Positions 1-10,704 of a DNA stretch of 64,000 nt are shown one piece after another. Each line of letters starts with the position of its first letter. Position 1 is the stretch's first letter. The position numbers and the translations under genes are program-made. The notes under the pieces were generated by a model. The model made no database searches, was not told the origin of the DNA, and saw nothing but the letters and a program-made list of their open reading frames with translations. The DNA is from Myxocyprinus asiaticus (taxonomy: Eukaryota > Chordata > Actinopteri > Cypriniformes > Catostomidae). The stretch covers positions 46,262,594 to 46,326,593 of the forward strand of contig NC_059358.1 in NCBI RefSeq assembly GCF_019703515.2, written 5' to 3'.

Positions 1-931
1 GGTTCAGTAACTGTGCTCTAGTCTCAATGTGCATGTCAGATGTCAGTATTTATGTACCTGCTGTGCTTTATAAGGACAAATATGTGCACACCTGAAAACA
101 CACACATACATTCCCCACTTAGTCACAAACACACCAGGAGCCTCGAAGCAAACTATGACCTCTCAGTTCTCGTCGGCATGTGCCTGAACCTCAATGAATA
201 ATGTATCCCAATAATAATAAAGTCCTCTGTAGCCCTTTAGCCCCATGAAAACTGAAATAAACAGGTGATTTACAATTACAAACTACTGGCTGGGTGGTTT
301 CTCAAGTACTTTGTTTTTTTGATGGTTGAACGTGCGCGTCTCCACTTTGACGTCTTGCTTTGAATTGAAAATTCTGAAGAGGGCCCTTCGCAGTAATTGA
401 GAAGGGAGGAATGGGATAGTCATGCTCAACAGTTCTCTTGTTCTGCTGAGAAATTCTCATTTACTCTCTCTCTCTCTCTCGTCTAGCTCCTCATTTTGCG
501 CTCTTGTGCATGATAACAGTCTTTTACATCACTTCCTACAGATCATTTTCTGATTAAGGTCCATATTCTGGATAAACTTTTACTTGGGAAAATACATTTA
601 CATGTTTCACAGCTATTAGGATTTTCCTGTATACATTTAATCAGCACAGTCTGTGAATAAACTGAGACATGCACATCTATTCACATGTGGAAATACCTGA
701 GATGCTCACTATAGCAATTTATTAAGATGCATTTCAGTAGTTTTGGATTACACGACACAAAATTCGGATTAATACGTGCATAAACCAGTCTTATTCAGAT
801 TGAAACCGGAATATTGGCTTAATCTGGTTATGGCATTCGGTGTATTTGTTTACATGAAACATACATTATCATAATTCTGTAATTCTGAAATATTGGAATA
901 TTCTGATAATACTGGAATATTCATGTGCATG
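1..931. other. Intronic or upstream DNA, no gene seen
   Basis: I see no exon, RNA gene or clear transposon here. There is a short CT microsatellite at about 462-480. The receptor exon that should precede exon A was not recognised, so this stretch is most simply the end of the preceding intron. Confidence 0.5.
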
Positions 932-935
932 TTAA

Positions 936-1930
936 AGGGATAGTTTACCCAAAAATGAAAATTCTCTCATTATTTACTCACCCTCATGCCATCCCAGATA
1001 TGTATGACTTTCTTTCTTCTGCAGAACACAAATTATGGTTTTTAGAAGAATATTTCAACTCTTTAGATCCATGCCATACAGGTGAATGGGTGCCAATAAA
1101 CACATAAAAGTAATCCATAAAACTCCAGTGTACCAATCCAAATTTTCAGAAGTGATGTGGTAGTAGTTCAAGATGGCGCCAAGTATGGCTGCTGCGTTGT
1201 GAGCTCCGACCCAGCATTGAAGTTTTTTGTTTGTTTTGTCTACAGTTCTTATGTTTTTGGTCTTGGATGTTGTCTGCTATATTGTATGTCTATTCTATAT
1301 TGTGTGTATTGTATACTGTACATTGTATATTATTATTTGTATATTGTGTTGTGTAATTATGTATATATTTGATATGTAAATTGTGTTGTGTAATCATCAC
1401 TGTCATCACTGCTATGTTTCTCGGAACTGCACCCAAGACTTTCACCCACTATTGCACTTGTGTATATGGTTGTGTGACAATAAAGTGATTTTATTTTATT
1501 TTGATAGGTGTGGGTGAGAAACATCAATATTTTAATTGCTTGAAATTCTTCTCCCTGCCCAGTAGCGGACGATATGCATGAAGAATGTGAATCACCAAAA
1601 ACACAAGAAAAACAATGTGAAAGTGAAAGTTAAAGTGGAGATTTACTGAGCAGGGGGGAACATTTATAGTAAAAAGGAATTAAATATTGATCTGTTTCTC
1701 ACCTACACCTATCAGATCACTTCAGAAGATATGGATTAAACCACTGGAGTCTTATAGATTACATTTATGCTGATTTATACTCACTTGCATTGTATGGACC
1801 AAAAGAGCTGAGAAATTCTTCTTAAAATATTAATTTGTGTTCAGCAGATGAAACAAAGTCATACACATCTGGGATTGCATGAGGGTGAGTAAATGATGAG
1901 AGAATTTTCATTTTTGGGTGAACTATCCCT
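936..1930. mobile_element. piggyBac-type MITE interrupted by a LINE-like fragment
   Basis: The left end reads AGGGATAGTTTACCCAAAAA and the right end is its inverted complement. TTAA lies outside both ends (932-935 and 1931-1934), which is the target duplication of the piggyBac superfamily. The two halves also pair internally, for example around the 'tcatacacatctggga' type segment. There is no transposase, so it is non-autonomous. About 345 bp of unrelated DNA sits in the middle. Related copies occur at 33262-37769 and 60870-61975. Confidence 0.85.
1158..1503 (+). mobile_element. Short non-LTR retrotransposon fragment inside the MITE
   Basis: It starts with 'caagatggcgcc', a motif common at vertebrate LINE 5' ends, and finishes with 'gacaataaagtgattttatt', which looks like a LINE 3' tail with a polyadenylation signal. 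Only about 345 bp separate the two, so it is an internally deleted LINE or a small derivative. It breaks the MITE palindrome at a point where the two arms otherwise match. I saw no clear target duplication. Confidence 0.55.
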
Positions 1931-2105
1931 TTAAAGCAGTTCCAGACATCTTTCACCAAAATGGTTTAATTGATTCTGTGACCCAACAAAAACGCTTGGA
2001 TATTTGGAAAATTAACATTGCTCTAAGGAATTTAAGTATTCATCATCAATGTTGTATCATGTCATACACATACGAAAACATTAAGTACCAGAGTACTTTT
2101 TGCAG

Positions 2106-2219
2106 ATTGGCACGTGGGATCCTCCAAGTGGTTTGAACATGACTGAGCACCAAAAGAGAAAGACAGCAAATGTGACAGACTCTCTCTCCAACAGATCGCT
2201 GGTGGTGTCCACCATACTG
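2106..2219 (+). CDS. grik2: Kainate glutamate receptor exon A (end of ATD and linker into S1)
   Basis: This 114-bp exon encodes 38 residues, from [14 protein letters not shown] to SLVVSTIL. It follows a pyrimidine-containing acceptor ending in 'ttttgcag' and stops at the donor 'gtaaat'. Both boundaries are phase 0, so it joins directly to exon B to give the family sequence STIL-EEPYVMF. In GluK receptors this segment ends the amino-terminal domain and enters ligand-binding lobe S1. Three N-glycosylation sequons are visible (NMT, NVT, NRS). The start IGTWDP and the run DSLSNRSL match GRIK2 better than GRIK1 or GRIK3 as I know them. The assignment rests on recalled family sequence, not on an alignment. 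Confidence 0.93.
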
Positions 2220-3636
2220 GTAAATCAAATTAATTCATTCTTTATTCTATGTGATCACTTCTTTTCTATAGTTTCTTAAACAGGTAAAGAAGAAAAAAAA
2301 AAAAAAAAAAAACGCATGCATGATATTTCAGAGATTAAATTTACATTAATAGCCTAAATTAATTATTAGGTTTTCACCATTTGCAAAATTGGTAGATAGT
2401 GATACTCATTGCTATATTTTGTTGGACTTTTGTGCATGTTTTATTTTTTTATTTTTTTTTTTATAGGGTCGTGACCACCATAGACATAACTAGGTTAAAC
2501 CCTTACTTGTTGTTTCTGTGTTTACTTATGATACTATGATATTAGCTACTGGAAACAGCAGTCAATGAAAAACTCTTCTTCAAATGATGTTTTTTTCTTT
2601 CTCCCTTCACCTTCTTTTCTCAAACTTCTCTGATACCTGAAGGTAAAGGTAGTGCACTTGTGTCAGATCACACTATCAAAGACCCTGAATGATGGATCAT
2701 TTAGAGTTTGTGGTTTGTGGCTGTTCTAACCATTCCATTCTCTCAACACCAATCAGGATACCACATTATCACTTCATCAAACTTTAATACAAACTATTTG
2801 TGTGCAGTGTCAATCCATTTGTATACATATTTCATGATCTTGCAACTCTGTGGGGAAATCATGTCAGAAATGGCAGAAATGTCAATATTGCATCTTGGAA
2901 CCGCCTTTGGAATAAACAGAGTAAGCAACATTACACGGGCAAGAGTGCTGTTGTTCTGAATATCAGCATTGCTGTAACTCGTCCACAAGCACAAGGCCGC
3001 AGACTATCTGGCAATCAAATTTGAGGACAGAAACTAACTGTTGTATAATCATAATTACAACAAAGAGGTCAAAGGAATAGTTCAAAAATGGAAATTCTGT
3101 AATACTTTCCAAACTCGTACGCTGTTATTTTTTCATTATTCACTGATAATCCTCTCCTCTGCAAAGCTCTGAAATCTCTTTTGCCTTCGGATTGAGATTT
3201 AAAAAGAGCTACAGTGAAGGGTAATATTTCTTTGCGATTAATGACTTAAATGTCTGTTCCTAACACAAAACTATTCTATATGTCACATATGCAAAATACA
3301 GTATAGAGCTGTCCAATTCCACATTTCTGAATGGCCATGTTACTTGTGTGTCGTTTTTATCATGAAGAACCATGCAGAACTGATTCAGAGACTATTCAGA
3401 AAGGTCTCACTGCTTCATGCATTAGTCATCTGTCTGATGATGGACTTATTGCAGTCAAAGCAAACAATTTAAAACAGAATATGTGCACATTTAAATTAGA
3501 AATGTGTCCTCAAATTTGGCCACTTGGCTACAAATAAATAAATAAAATAGAATGACTTAATGCATGCTTTATTTATTTTCTTTGAAAGGGACAATATAAT
3601 AAATGTGAGACTTTTTAGTAACACTTTATTTTTAGA
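2220..3636. other. Start of intron 1, mostly unique-looking DNA
   Basis: There is no exon or intact element. A 20-base A run lies at about 2290-2311. A degenerate end resembling the piggyBac-type MITE ('aaaggaatagttca') is seen near 3072. The short open frames here have no recognisable protein. Confidence 0.5.
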
Positions 3637-4725
3637 GCCCACATTGCACTAGTATGGCATGAATAAGACTACATAACTAACTAGACTACATAACTAAAAA
3701 GAGTAAAGCTATCTTAGCCATAATTTAGAACTTATTGAATGTCTTATTTCTATGTCGAAAGTAATGCAATTAATGCTTTATTTCAGAGATCAAATTTCAA
3801 GTTTACCAATCAAAATTAATCCAGTAGCTAAGGCTAATAAGTATTGGCCTTTCAAATCTGTTATAATAAATTATTAGTATTATTATTGTTTGCACATGAT
3901 TCAATTACAATGAAACTGAACTTTTTTTTAGTTTATTGTAAATACTGTAAACACCTAATATTTGTCAAACAAATTATTAACAAATGAATAAAATTGTCTT
4001 TATTTTAAGATTCGTTTCATAGCATGAAATTACATTTATGTATTTACATTTATGTATTTTTCAGACTCTTTTGTCCAAAGTGACTTACAGTACATTCAAG
4101 GTACATTTTACCAGTTTGTGTGTTCTCTGGGAATCGAACCCATGACTTTGGCATTGCTACAGGAAAATAAGTTCACAGAAGTAGTTAATTAACATAGTTT
4201 ATTAGTAACAATTTAGTTAAACTAATACTAATAATTAATGTCTTAATATAGTTTGATAAACTTAAAATACCACCTCATAAGTGCAAAACAATCCAATAAA
4301 TTGAGTAGGTAAAAATTGTATCTGTCTTTAATACAAAATTGTAGCAATTTAATAGTAAAAGTAACAGTAATTAGTCATTGTTACTGTCTTAATATATTTA
4401 AAGAAACTTGAATACCACCTAATAAATGCAAAACAAACCAATAAGTTGAATAGATAAAATGTCTTCAGAACAGGGGGTCAAGTTATCTTTAATAGAAGAT
4501 TTATTTAGTAATTTATTAGTTAAATCAAAAGCCTTAATTACTGACTTAATATTGTTTAGTAAACTTGATTTTTGATGGATCTCTGAAAAAGAGCATTAAT
4601 TGCATTACTTTCTACACAAAATAAGACGTTTAATAAGTTGTACATTATGGCTGAGATAGCTTTACATTCAGTGGACATTTAATTATTGTCTAATTCATGC
4701 TTAACTAGTGCATTATTGTGGGGAC
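3637..4725. mobile_element. Non-autonomous DNA element with long terminal inverted repeats
   Basis: The left arm (about 3637-3815) and the right arm (about 4555-4725) are imperfect inverted complements over more than 150 bp. An example is 'gtaaagctatcttagccata' on the left against the reverse complement of 'tatggctgagatagctttac' on the right. Between the arms are two diverged direct repeats of about 170 bp, each containing 'accacct(c/a)ataa(g/a)tgcaaaaca'. No transposase is seen, and superfamily and target duplication could not be determined. A SINE fragment lies inside. Confidence 0.65.
4032..4160 (-). mobile_element. tRNA-derived SINE fragment
   Basis: On the minus strand the segment reads 'catgggttcgattccca', a tRNA B-box-like sequence. 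It is followed by a tail ending 'gtcactttggacaaaagagt', a form common in fish SINEs. The A-box half appears missing. It is embedded in the long-TIR element. Confidence 0.6.
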
Positions 4726-4739
4726 ACTTATGGGCATTA

Positions 4740-5597
4740 TTGTGGGGAATATGAGTTTAAGTTGAGATGAATAATGAGTTCATGGGATGATTTCTGGTTG
4801 TATGCAAGAAACCCACCAAATGGGAGTTGGTGAAATCCACATTATTAATATAAAGTGTAGAGAAAAATGTTTTGGCTTAGATGCACATCATGACATCAGA
4901 ACCCCAATCTCTCCCCCCCCACGAGATGTTTTCTTTTGTTAATAAACAGAGCATATTCCAGCTGAAAGGACAGATTTATTAAACTGAATGCAGTGAGGGT
5001 TTTTATTCACTCTCAGAGCACAGCGGCCAATCCGAATGCATTAAATGCTCCAAATGCTAGTTGTCTGAGTCAGACTGCTGAGGATCAAAGGTGTCGTGAA
5101 TGAAAGAAGAGAGACTGTGAGAGGAGAGGTGGGGGGAGCCATGAGTGTCAGTCCTTACATGAAAGTTTAATGCCCTCAGGTTTGCCTCTGAATCGTCATT
5201 GTGCCACGACAGAAAGGAAATCATTATTAATAGTCTTTTAGCAAATACGCTGCAGGTTTGCGCTCAGATTATTATTATTTTTTTTAGTGACGATCTCAAG
5301 AGAGATCTTATCGCCATTATAGGATGCCAAAACTGTCATTGTCTTTGTTTATTTCTTGCTCTAGAGACATTTGACTTAATTATTTGCACATTAGTCTTGG
5401 ATAGCCAGTTTTGACTCTGAATAAAGTCTGATCCACTTTGCAGCTTATCCTTTTTGAGCAAAAACTGCCAACCTAGACAGGAAAAGACTTCTGGCAACAT
5501 TGAAAGCGATCAACCACGGTTTGTTTTGTTTTTATGTGCCATTTAGTGGTTGGTTTATCCCAAAGTTTTGTGTTTTGCACACAAGAGTGCAACATGC
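4740..5597. other. Intron 1, no gene seen
   Basis: The stretch contains a short C run near 4913-4920 and no recognisable element or exon. Confidence 0.5.
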
Positions 5598-6005
5598 TGT
5601 CAGAAAGCGTGAGACAGAGACCCAATAGCAGAGAAACAGTTCAAAGGATTTATTTACAGCAATAAATGTCAACTTAAACTTGTGCCGGCGAAAACTGGTG
5701 ATCCCACCACCGGCTGCAGCTACGGAGGTGAAGAACGAGTCTGTGTGCGTGCAGTGGCCGTGCAGTGGGCAAAGGAGGAGTGTGTTCATAGACAGGTGTA
5801 TGCTTTGTGGCAGTCAGGAGCAGATCCGTAGGAAGTGTCCGTTGAAGCGTGGTGTGGTGCAGAGAACAAAGCCCAGACAAAGGAGGGAAGTCGTACTCCT
5901 GACACGCGGACAGATGTGTTGTCATGACCTAGGACAGTGGCACTGGGACGGCCGAGGCTTCAGGCGCTGGTTCTGGGATGGACGAGGCTTCAAGAACTGG
6001 CTCAT

Positions 6006-6095
6006 GACTGTGGCAGGCGTGGGCGCTGGCTCGTTGACCGTGGCAGGCATGGGTGCTGGCTCGTTGGCCGTGGCACATGTGGGCGCTGGCTGTGA
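6006..6095. repeat. About three 30-bp tandem repeats in the LTR-element interior
   Basis: Units carry the core 'gtgggcgctggctcgttg' with small changes between copies. They lie in the internal remnant of the LTR element and keep the reading frame, but no known protein domain is visible. Confidence 0.7.
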
Positions 6096-6528
6096 CTGAG
6101 GAGTGGGTGTCCTTCTCTGCGTACGGGTAAGGGGACGGCTAGGGACTTGGCAGTCTGAGGGTGGGACGGTGGGATGCCCAGTGTGGGAGAGTTACCTGGA
6201 TTCAGGTGTAATCCACTCCTTCCAATGATGGATGTATCCCACAAATTCCCAGAAGGAGAGGGTCCCCAGCTCTTCCATTTCCTATGCGCCAAAAGGATCC
6301 TTAAGGCATCCGTTGAACAGATCCTTAAGTTCGGCCCCGGTGCAACGCATTTCATCCGACACAATCAAGAACTCGGAGGTGAAGTCTCTAACATCGCCCT
6401 CTCTTTCCCGGAGAGAGCAGAGTTGGCAATCTGGACCAACCATTGGCTGAAAGTGTCCGAGGGAGGGAAGGGGAAAAGATAAATGCCCATAATGGCCTCT
6501 GCTGGGTCCTAGTTTGGCTGGATCATTC

Positions 6529-7740
6529 TGTCAGAAAGCATGAGACAGAGACTCAGTAGCAGAGGAACAGTTCAAAGGATTTATTTACAACAATAAACGT
6601 CAATTTAAACTTGTGCTAGGGGGACCTGGGTAGCTCAGCGAGTAAAGACGCTGACTACCACCCCTGGAGTTCGCGAGTTCGAATCCCAGGGCATGCTGAG
6701 TGAGTCCAACCAGGTCTCCTAAGCAACCAAATTGGCCCGGTTGCTAGGGACGGTAGAGTCACATGGGGTAACCTCCTCGTGGTCACTATAATGTGGTTCG
6801 CTCTCAGTGGGGCGCATGGTGAGTTGTGCGTGGATGCTGTGGTGGATGATGTGAAGCCTCCACATGCGCTATGTCTCGGTAATGCGCTCAACAAGCCACG
6901 TGATAAGATGCGCAGGTTGATGGTCTCAGATGCGGAGGCAACTGAGATTCGTCCTCCACCACCCGGATTGAGGCGAGTCACTACGCCACCACGAGGACTT
7001 AGAGGGCATTGGCTATTGGGCGTTCCAAATAGGGGAGAAAAAAAAAAAAGCAAAAAAAAAGTTTTGCTGGCAAAAACTGCCGATCACAGCACCGGTTGCA
7101 GCTACGGAGGCGAAGAACGAGTATATATGTGCACAGTGGCCGTGCAGTGGGCAAAGGAGGAGTGTGTTCATAGACAGGTGTATGCATTGTGGCAGTCATG
7201 AGCAGATCCGTAGGAAGTGTCCGTTGAAGCCTGGTGTGGTGCAGAGAACAAAGCCCGGACGAAGAAGGGCAGTCGTATTCCCGACATGCGGGCAGAGACG
7301 AGGAATCCTCCACTGGCAATTTGTGGGCGCTGAGGACAGGTGTACAGCAAACTGGAAGGTAACCACACTTCACGACACGCGGGCAGAGACAGGCAACCGA
7401 CTAGACAAAGAGAGCAAGGTTAGCCGCTTGACAGCACAAACATTAGCATAAGCTAGACTACTTTCAACATTGAACTACATAAACGTTAAACCACATTGAA
7501 TGATCCAGCCTCGGACATGACACACGAGGGGATTTGAATAAGCAGGAAACAGACAAGGGGCAGGTGAATGTTGTCATGATCAGCATTCCCATGGAAACAA
7601 TCAGGGTTCCCATGGAAACGCTTATTCCGGGCACATGAGGGCAAAATGTAAACATGCCTTAACCAAAACAAACAGGGAACGATGATGCCACGGTCCTCGT
7701 CAGACAAAACCCAACCTGACAAGGCAACAGGACCATGTCA
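6529..7740 (-). repeat. Long terminal repeat containing a SINE insertion
   Basis: It begins and ends with the TG/CA dinucleotides of an LTR. Excluding the SINE at about 6606-7066 it is about 750 bp. Its left part matches 5598-5915 closely, including the segment 'gttcaaaggatttatttaca' and the run 'gtagg aagtgtccgttgaagc' (split here for length). Confidence 0.65.
6606..7066 (+). mobile_element. tRNA-derived SINE, copy 1
   Basis: The head reads 'cctgggtagctcagcgagta' with an A-box-like start, and 'gagttcgaatcccag' gives a B-box. The body has the block 'tggggtaacctcctcgtgg', and the 3' end is an A-rich tail. Two other copies of the same family occur at 32208-32635 (minus) and 45630-46100 (plus). 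It interrupts the LTR at a point where the sister LTR fragment reads straight through. Confidence 0.85.
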
Positions 7741-8807
7741 CATACATCAGATGGTCAGTGAGGCTGAGATTTGTTTCATATTTCTTTTAATCTCTTCCTA
7801 TTTTGTTTTACTTTTGTAGTCGATGGATTACAAGTGATAACTAAATGTTTTAAACTGTGTAGTCAGCAAAATATAGGCTGTAATTTCACAGAGTTTCAAC
7901 CAGTCTAGAATTGTTGAATTCATGAAGCGGTGGGTCAGTGTCTTGTGTAACTTTGCCACCATATTCGATTGGTCCATCACTGCCTCATACTACAAAATTG
8001 AAATAGCTATACATTAAATTGGATGATTGATAAAACTGTGATTTATGTTTAAAAAGGCACAAATGAACCAATATATATATATATTGTCCAAGAGTCAAAA
8101 TAATTCAGTTTATAATTAGATAACGAGTGAAGGAAGGTGAATTAGCCTTTAAGGACTGTATCTCTCTCATCTGCTGAATGGCTCATTGGTTTAATTGGAG
8201 TACAGTTTTATTCTCTCAGTCACTCTTTTATGAGTATAGATGCAATAGATGCTGTTCTTGAAGGGCTTCGGTACAGAATTAAATTGTCTGAGACAGGTTG
8301 CCCTCCCTCTTACAGCACAAACACACATAATGCATATGTAGCACATGCAAAAACACTGCTGAAACACACTGGCTTATCCCAGATTTACATATCAAACACT
8401 ATCAATTTAGCAGTAGATGTAATATGGCATATAGAGTTTAGCAAACTTACAGACAGTAATGATACAAGCCAGAATTCTTCATAGTGAGAAAAGTGATGGT
8501 GATTTTGTTAGGTGCAAGACATAAAAATGGGAACAATTATTCAAAATGTTCATTACTGTAATGTCAAAAATGGAGACATGTTTTATTTAATATTTTAAAG
8601 ATATATATATATTTTTTTAAATAGTAAAATATTTGCTGGTGCAGTCAATAATTTATTTGTTTGAAAGTAATAAGGCATTTTTCAAAAGGTGGTGGGGGGG
8701 GGGGGGGGTTGTTAGTTGCAGGACATCAAAATGTGACATATTTTCACAAAATGCTAATTTCTGTAATGCAAAAAAATGAAATTTTTAAACAAGTAAAATA
8801 TTTAAAA
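7741..8807. other. Intron 1, no gene; a diverged direct repeat and a G run
   Basis: Segments at about 8508-8575 and 8706-8775 resemble each other (both contain 'tgca(a/g)gacat(a/c)aaaatg' and 'tctgtaatg' or 'actgtaatg' variants). A run of 16 or more G lies at about 8694-8709. No exon or complete element is seen. Confidence 0.4.
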
Positions 8808-10347
8808 GGAATAGCTTTTTTCTGTGATATGAAAAAATTAAAGATAAGTCATATCAGACTTTTTGCACCTTTAATGTAAAAAATTACAACCTATGCAATG
8901 CCACTGAAAACCAAAGTGACACATTTCAGAGAAAAATAAAATAAAAATAAAAAACTTAACTGCATAAGTGTGCACACCTTTTTATAATTGGGTATGTGGC
9001 TGTGTTCAGAATCAACCAATCATCAAACTCATGTGAAATAGTACACACCTGTCTTCACTTGAAGTGAATCTGATTAACTCCAAATAAATCTCAGCTGTTC
9101 TTGTAGGATCTGTTTGACACCTTCTTGGTTACATGCTACTACTCGAGCCACAAAGAGCTTACAGAGCATCAACTGGATCTCATTGTTGAAATGTATCGCT
9201 CAGGTAAGGGCTAAAATTTCCAAGGCATTAGATATACCTAGGACAAAGTGAAGACAGTCATCAACAAGTGGGGAACGTATGGCACAACAGTGACATTATC
9301 AAGAACAGGACATCCCTTGAAAATTAATGAGCAGACAAAGAGAAAACTGGTCAGGGCGGCTGTCTAGAGGCCCACAGCAACATTAAAGGAGCTGCAGCTC
9401 TTTCTGGCAAGTACTGGTTGCTCCCTACATGTGACAACTATCTCCCATATTCTTCATCTGGCTGGGCTATGGGACAGGGTGGCAAGACGCAATCCTTTTG
9501 TGATGAAAAAAAAAAACATCCAAGCCCGCAAAAACCTATATCCAGTCTCCCAAAACCATGTGGAAAAATGTGTTATGGTCTGATGAGACCAAGATTGAAC
9601 TTTTTGCCCAAAATTGTTAAAGGTATGTTTGACACAAAAACAACACAGCACATCAGCAAAAGAACACCATACCCACGGTGAAGCATGGTGTTGGCAGCAT
9701 CATGCTTTGGGGCTGCTTTTCTTCAGCTGGAACTGGGGCTTTAGTGAAGGTGGAGGGAATCATGAATAGCTCCATGTACCAGTCAATTTTGGCACAGAAC
9801 CTTCTGGTGTCTGTTAGAAAGCTGAAAATGAAGAGATCTTTCACCTTTCAGCATGATAATGATTCAAAGCACACATCCAAATCAACAAAAGAATGGCTTC
9901 AGCAAAAAAAAGAGTAAAGTTTTGGAATGGCCCAGCCAGAGCCCAGACCTGAATTCTATAGAAAATCTGTGGGGGGACCTGAAGAGGGCCATACACAGGA
10001 GATGCCCTTGCAATTTGACAGATCTGGAATGTTTTTGCAAAGAAGAGTGGGAAAATATTCCCAAGTCAAGATGTGCTAAGCTAATAGACTCTTATCCAAA
10101 CAGACTGAGTGCTGTAATAAAATCAAAGGGTGCTTCAACTAAGTATTAGTTCAGGGATGTGCACACTTATGCAGTTAGGTTATTCTAAGTTTTTTTTTTT
10201 TTTTTTTTTTCTTGAAATGTGTCATTTTGGTTTTCAGTGGCATTGCATAGGCTGTAATTTTTACATTAAAGGTGCAACAATTCTAAAATGATTTATCTAT
10301 TACATTTTTACATCACAAAAACCTGCTGTTTTAACAGGGGTATATAT
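8808..10347 (+). mobile_element. Tc1-like transposon relic
   Basis: The inverted repeats pair 'gacacatttcagagaaa' and neighbours on the left (about 8810-8935) with 'gaaatgtgtcattttggttt' on the right (10213-10325). Both ends share 'cctttaatgtaaaaa' and its complement and 'gcaatgccactgaaaacc'. The outermost left end has decayed and the right end is cut by the DIRS element at 10348. The transposase inside is broken. Confidence 0.8.
9180..10148 (+). pseudogene. Tc1-like transposase, frameshifted
   Basis: The 3' half is readable in two overlapping frames. It contains the second catalytic aspartate region [16 protein letters not shown] and the final catalytic segment WPSQSPDLNSIENLW, spaced as in DD34E Tc1 transposases, followed by the usual C-terminal SKGASTKY. 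A frameshift falls in the lysine-rich stretch near 9905-9920. The N-terminal helix-turn-helix region (from about 9180) is scattered over other frames. The protein would cut and paste its own element by binding the inverted repeats. This copy cannot make an active enzyme. Confidence 0.85.
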
Positions 10348-10704
10348 CCAAGAACCCAAGGAACGCTTTGAAGCACCCCTGACCCAGGGATGAGGAGACC
10401 CACTTCTGTGGAGATGGTAGACAGACCACTCCATACGCTGGTGGAGGGCCGGGAGGAGAATCTTTTGTTTAATTTTTTTGCCGCATGCCCAAGAGGCTGT
10501 GGTACCCAAAACTTCAAAAAAAGAGTGGTTTTCTTGTTCATCACGACCGCCGTCCACCTTCCCATTTCGGCAGGTTCGGCGCTCCTGCGGCGGACCCCCC
10601 GCCCCTGCGCGCCCCTCTGTGGCACAAACATGCCCGCACCGGGTTGGTTCTGATGGACTGCGGGGACGATATTCCTCCTCCCCCCTCCTCGACCAATCAA
10701 TCTT

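Larger units (their letters stand above)
5598..7740 (-). mobile_element. LTR-retrotransposon relic, internally deleted
   Basis: Two directly repeated segments begin TGTCAGAAAGC at 5598 and 6529. The second runs to 7740 and ends CCATGTCA, so on the minus strand it is an LTR of TG...CA form. The first is the matching end of the other LTR and loses similarity near 5915. The flanking pentamers are 'catgc' (5593-5597) and 'catac' (7741-7745), a 4/5 match consistent with a target duplication. The internal part between them (about 5916-6528) is only about 0.6 kb, so pol is missing. A Ty3/gypsy affiliation is a guess from the layout of the gag start. Confidence 0.7.

Noticed and set aside
6606..6690. 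Possible tRNA gene at the SINE heads
   Set aside because: The same head is followed by the same body and A-rich tail at three loci, so it is a SINE.
5680..7373. Several 100-140 codon frames on both strands
   Set aside because: They lie in the LTR relic and SINE, are repetitive or GC-skewed and share no known domain. They change frame between the two LTR copies.
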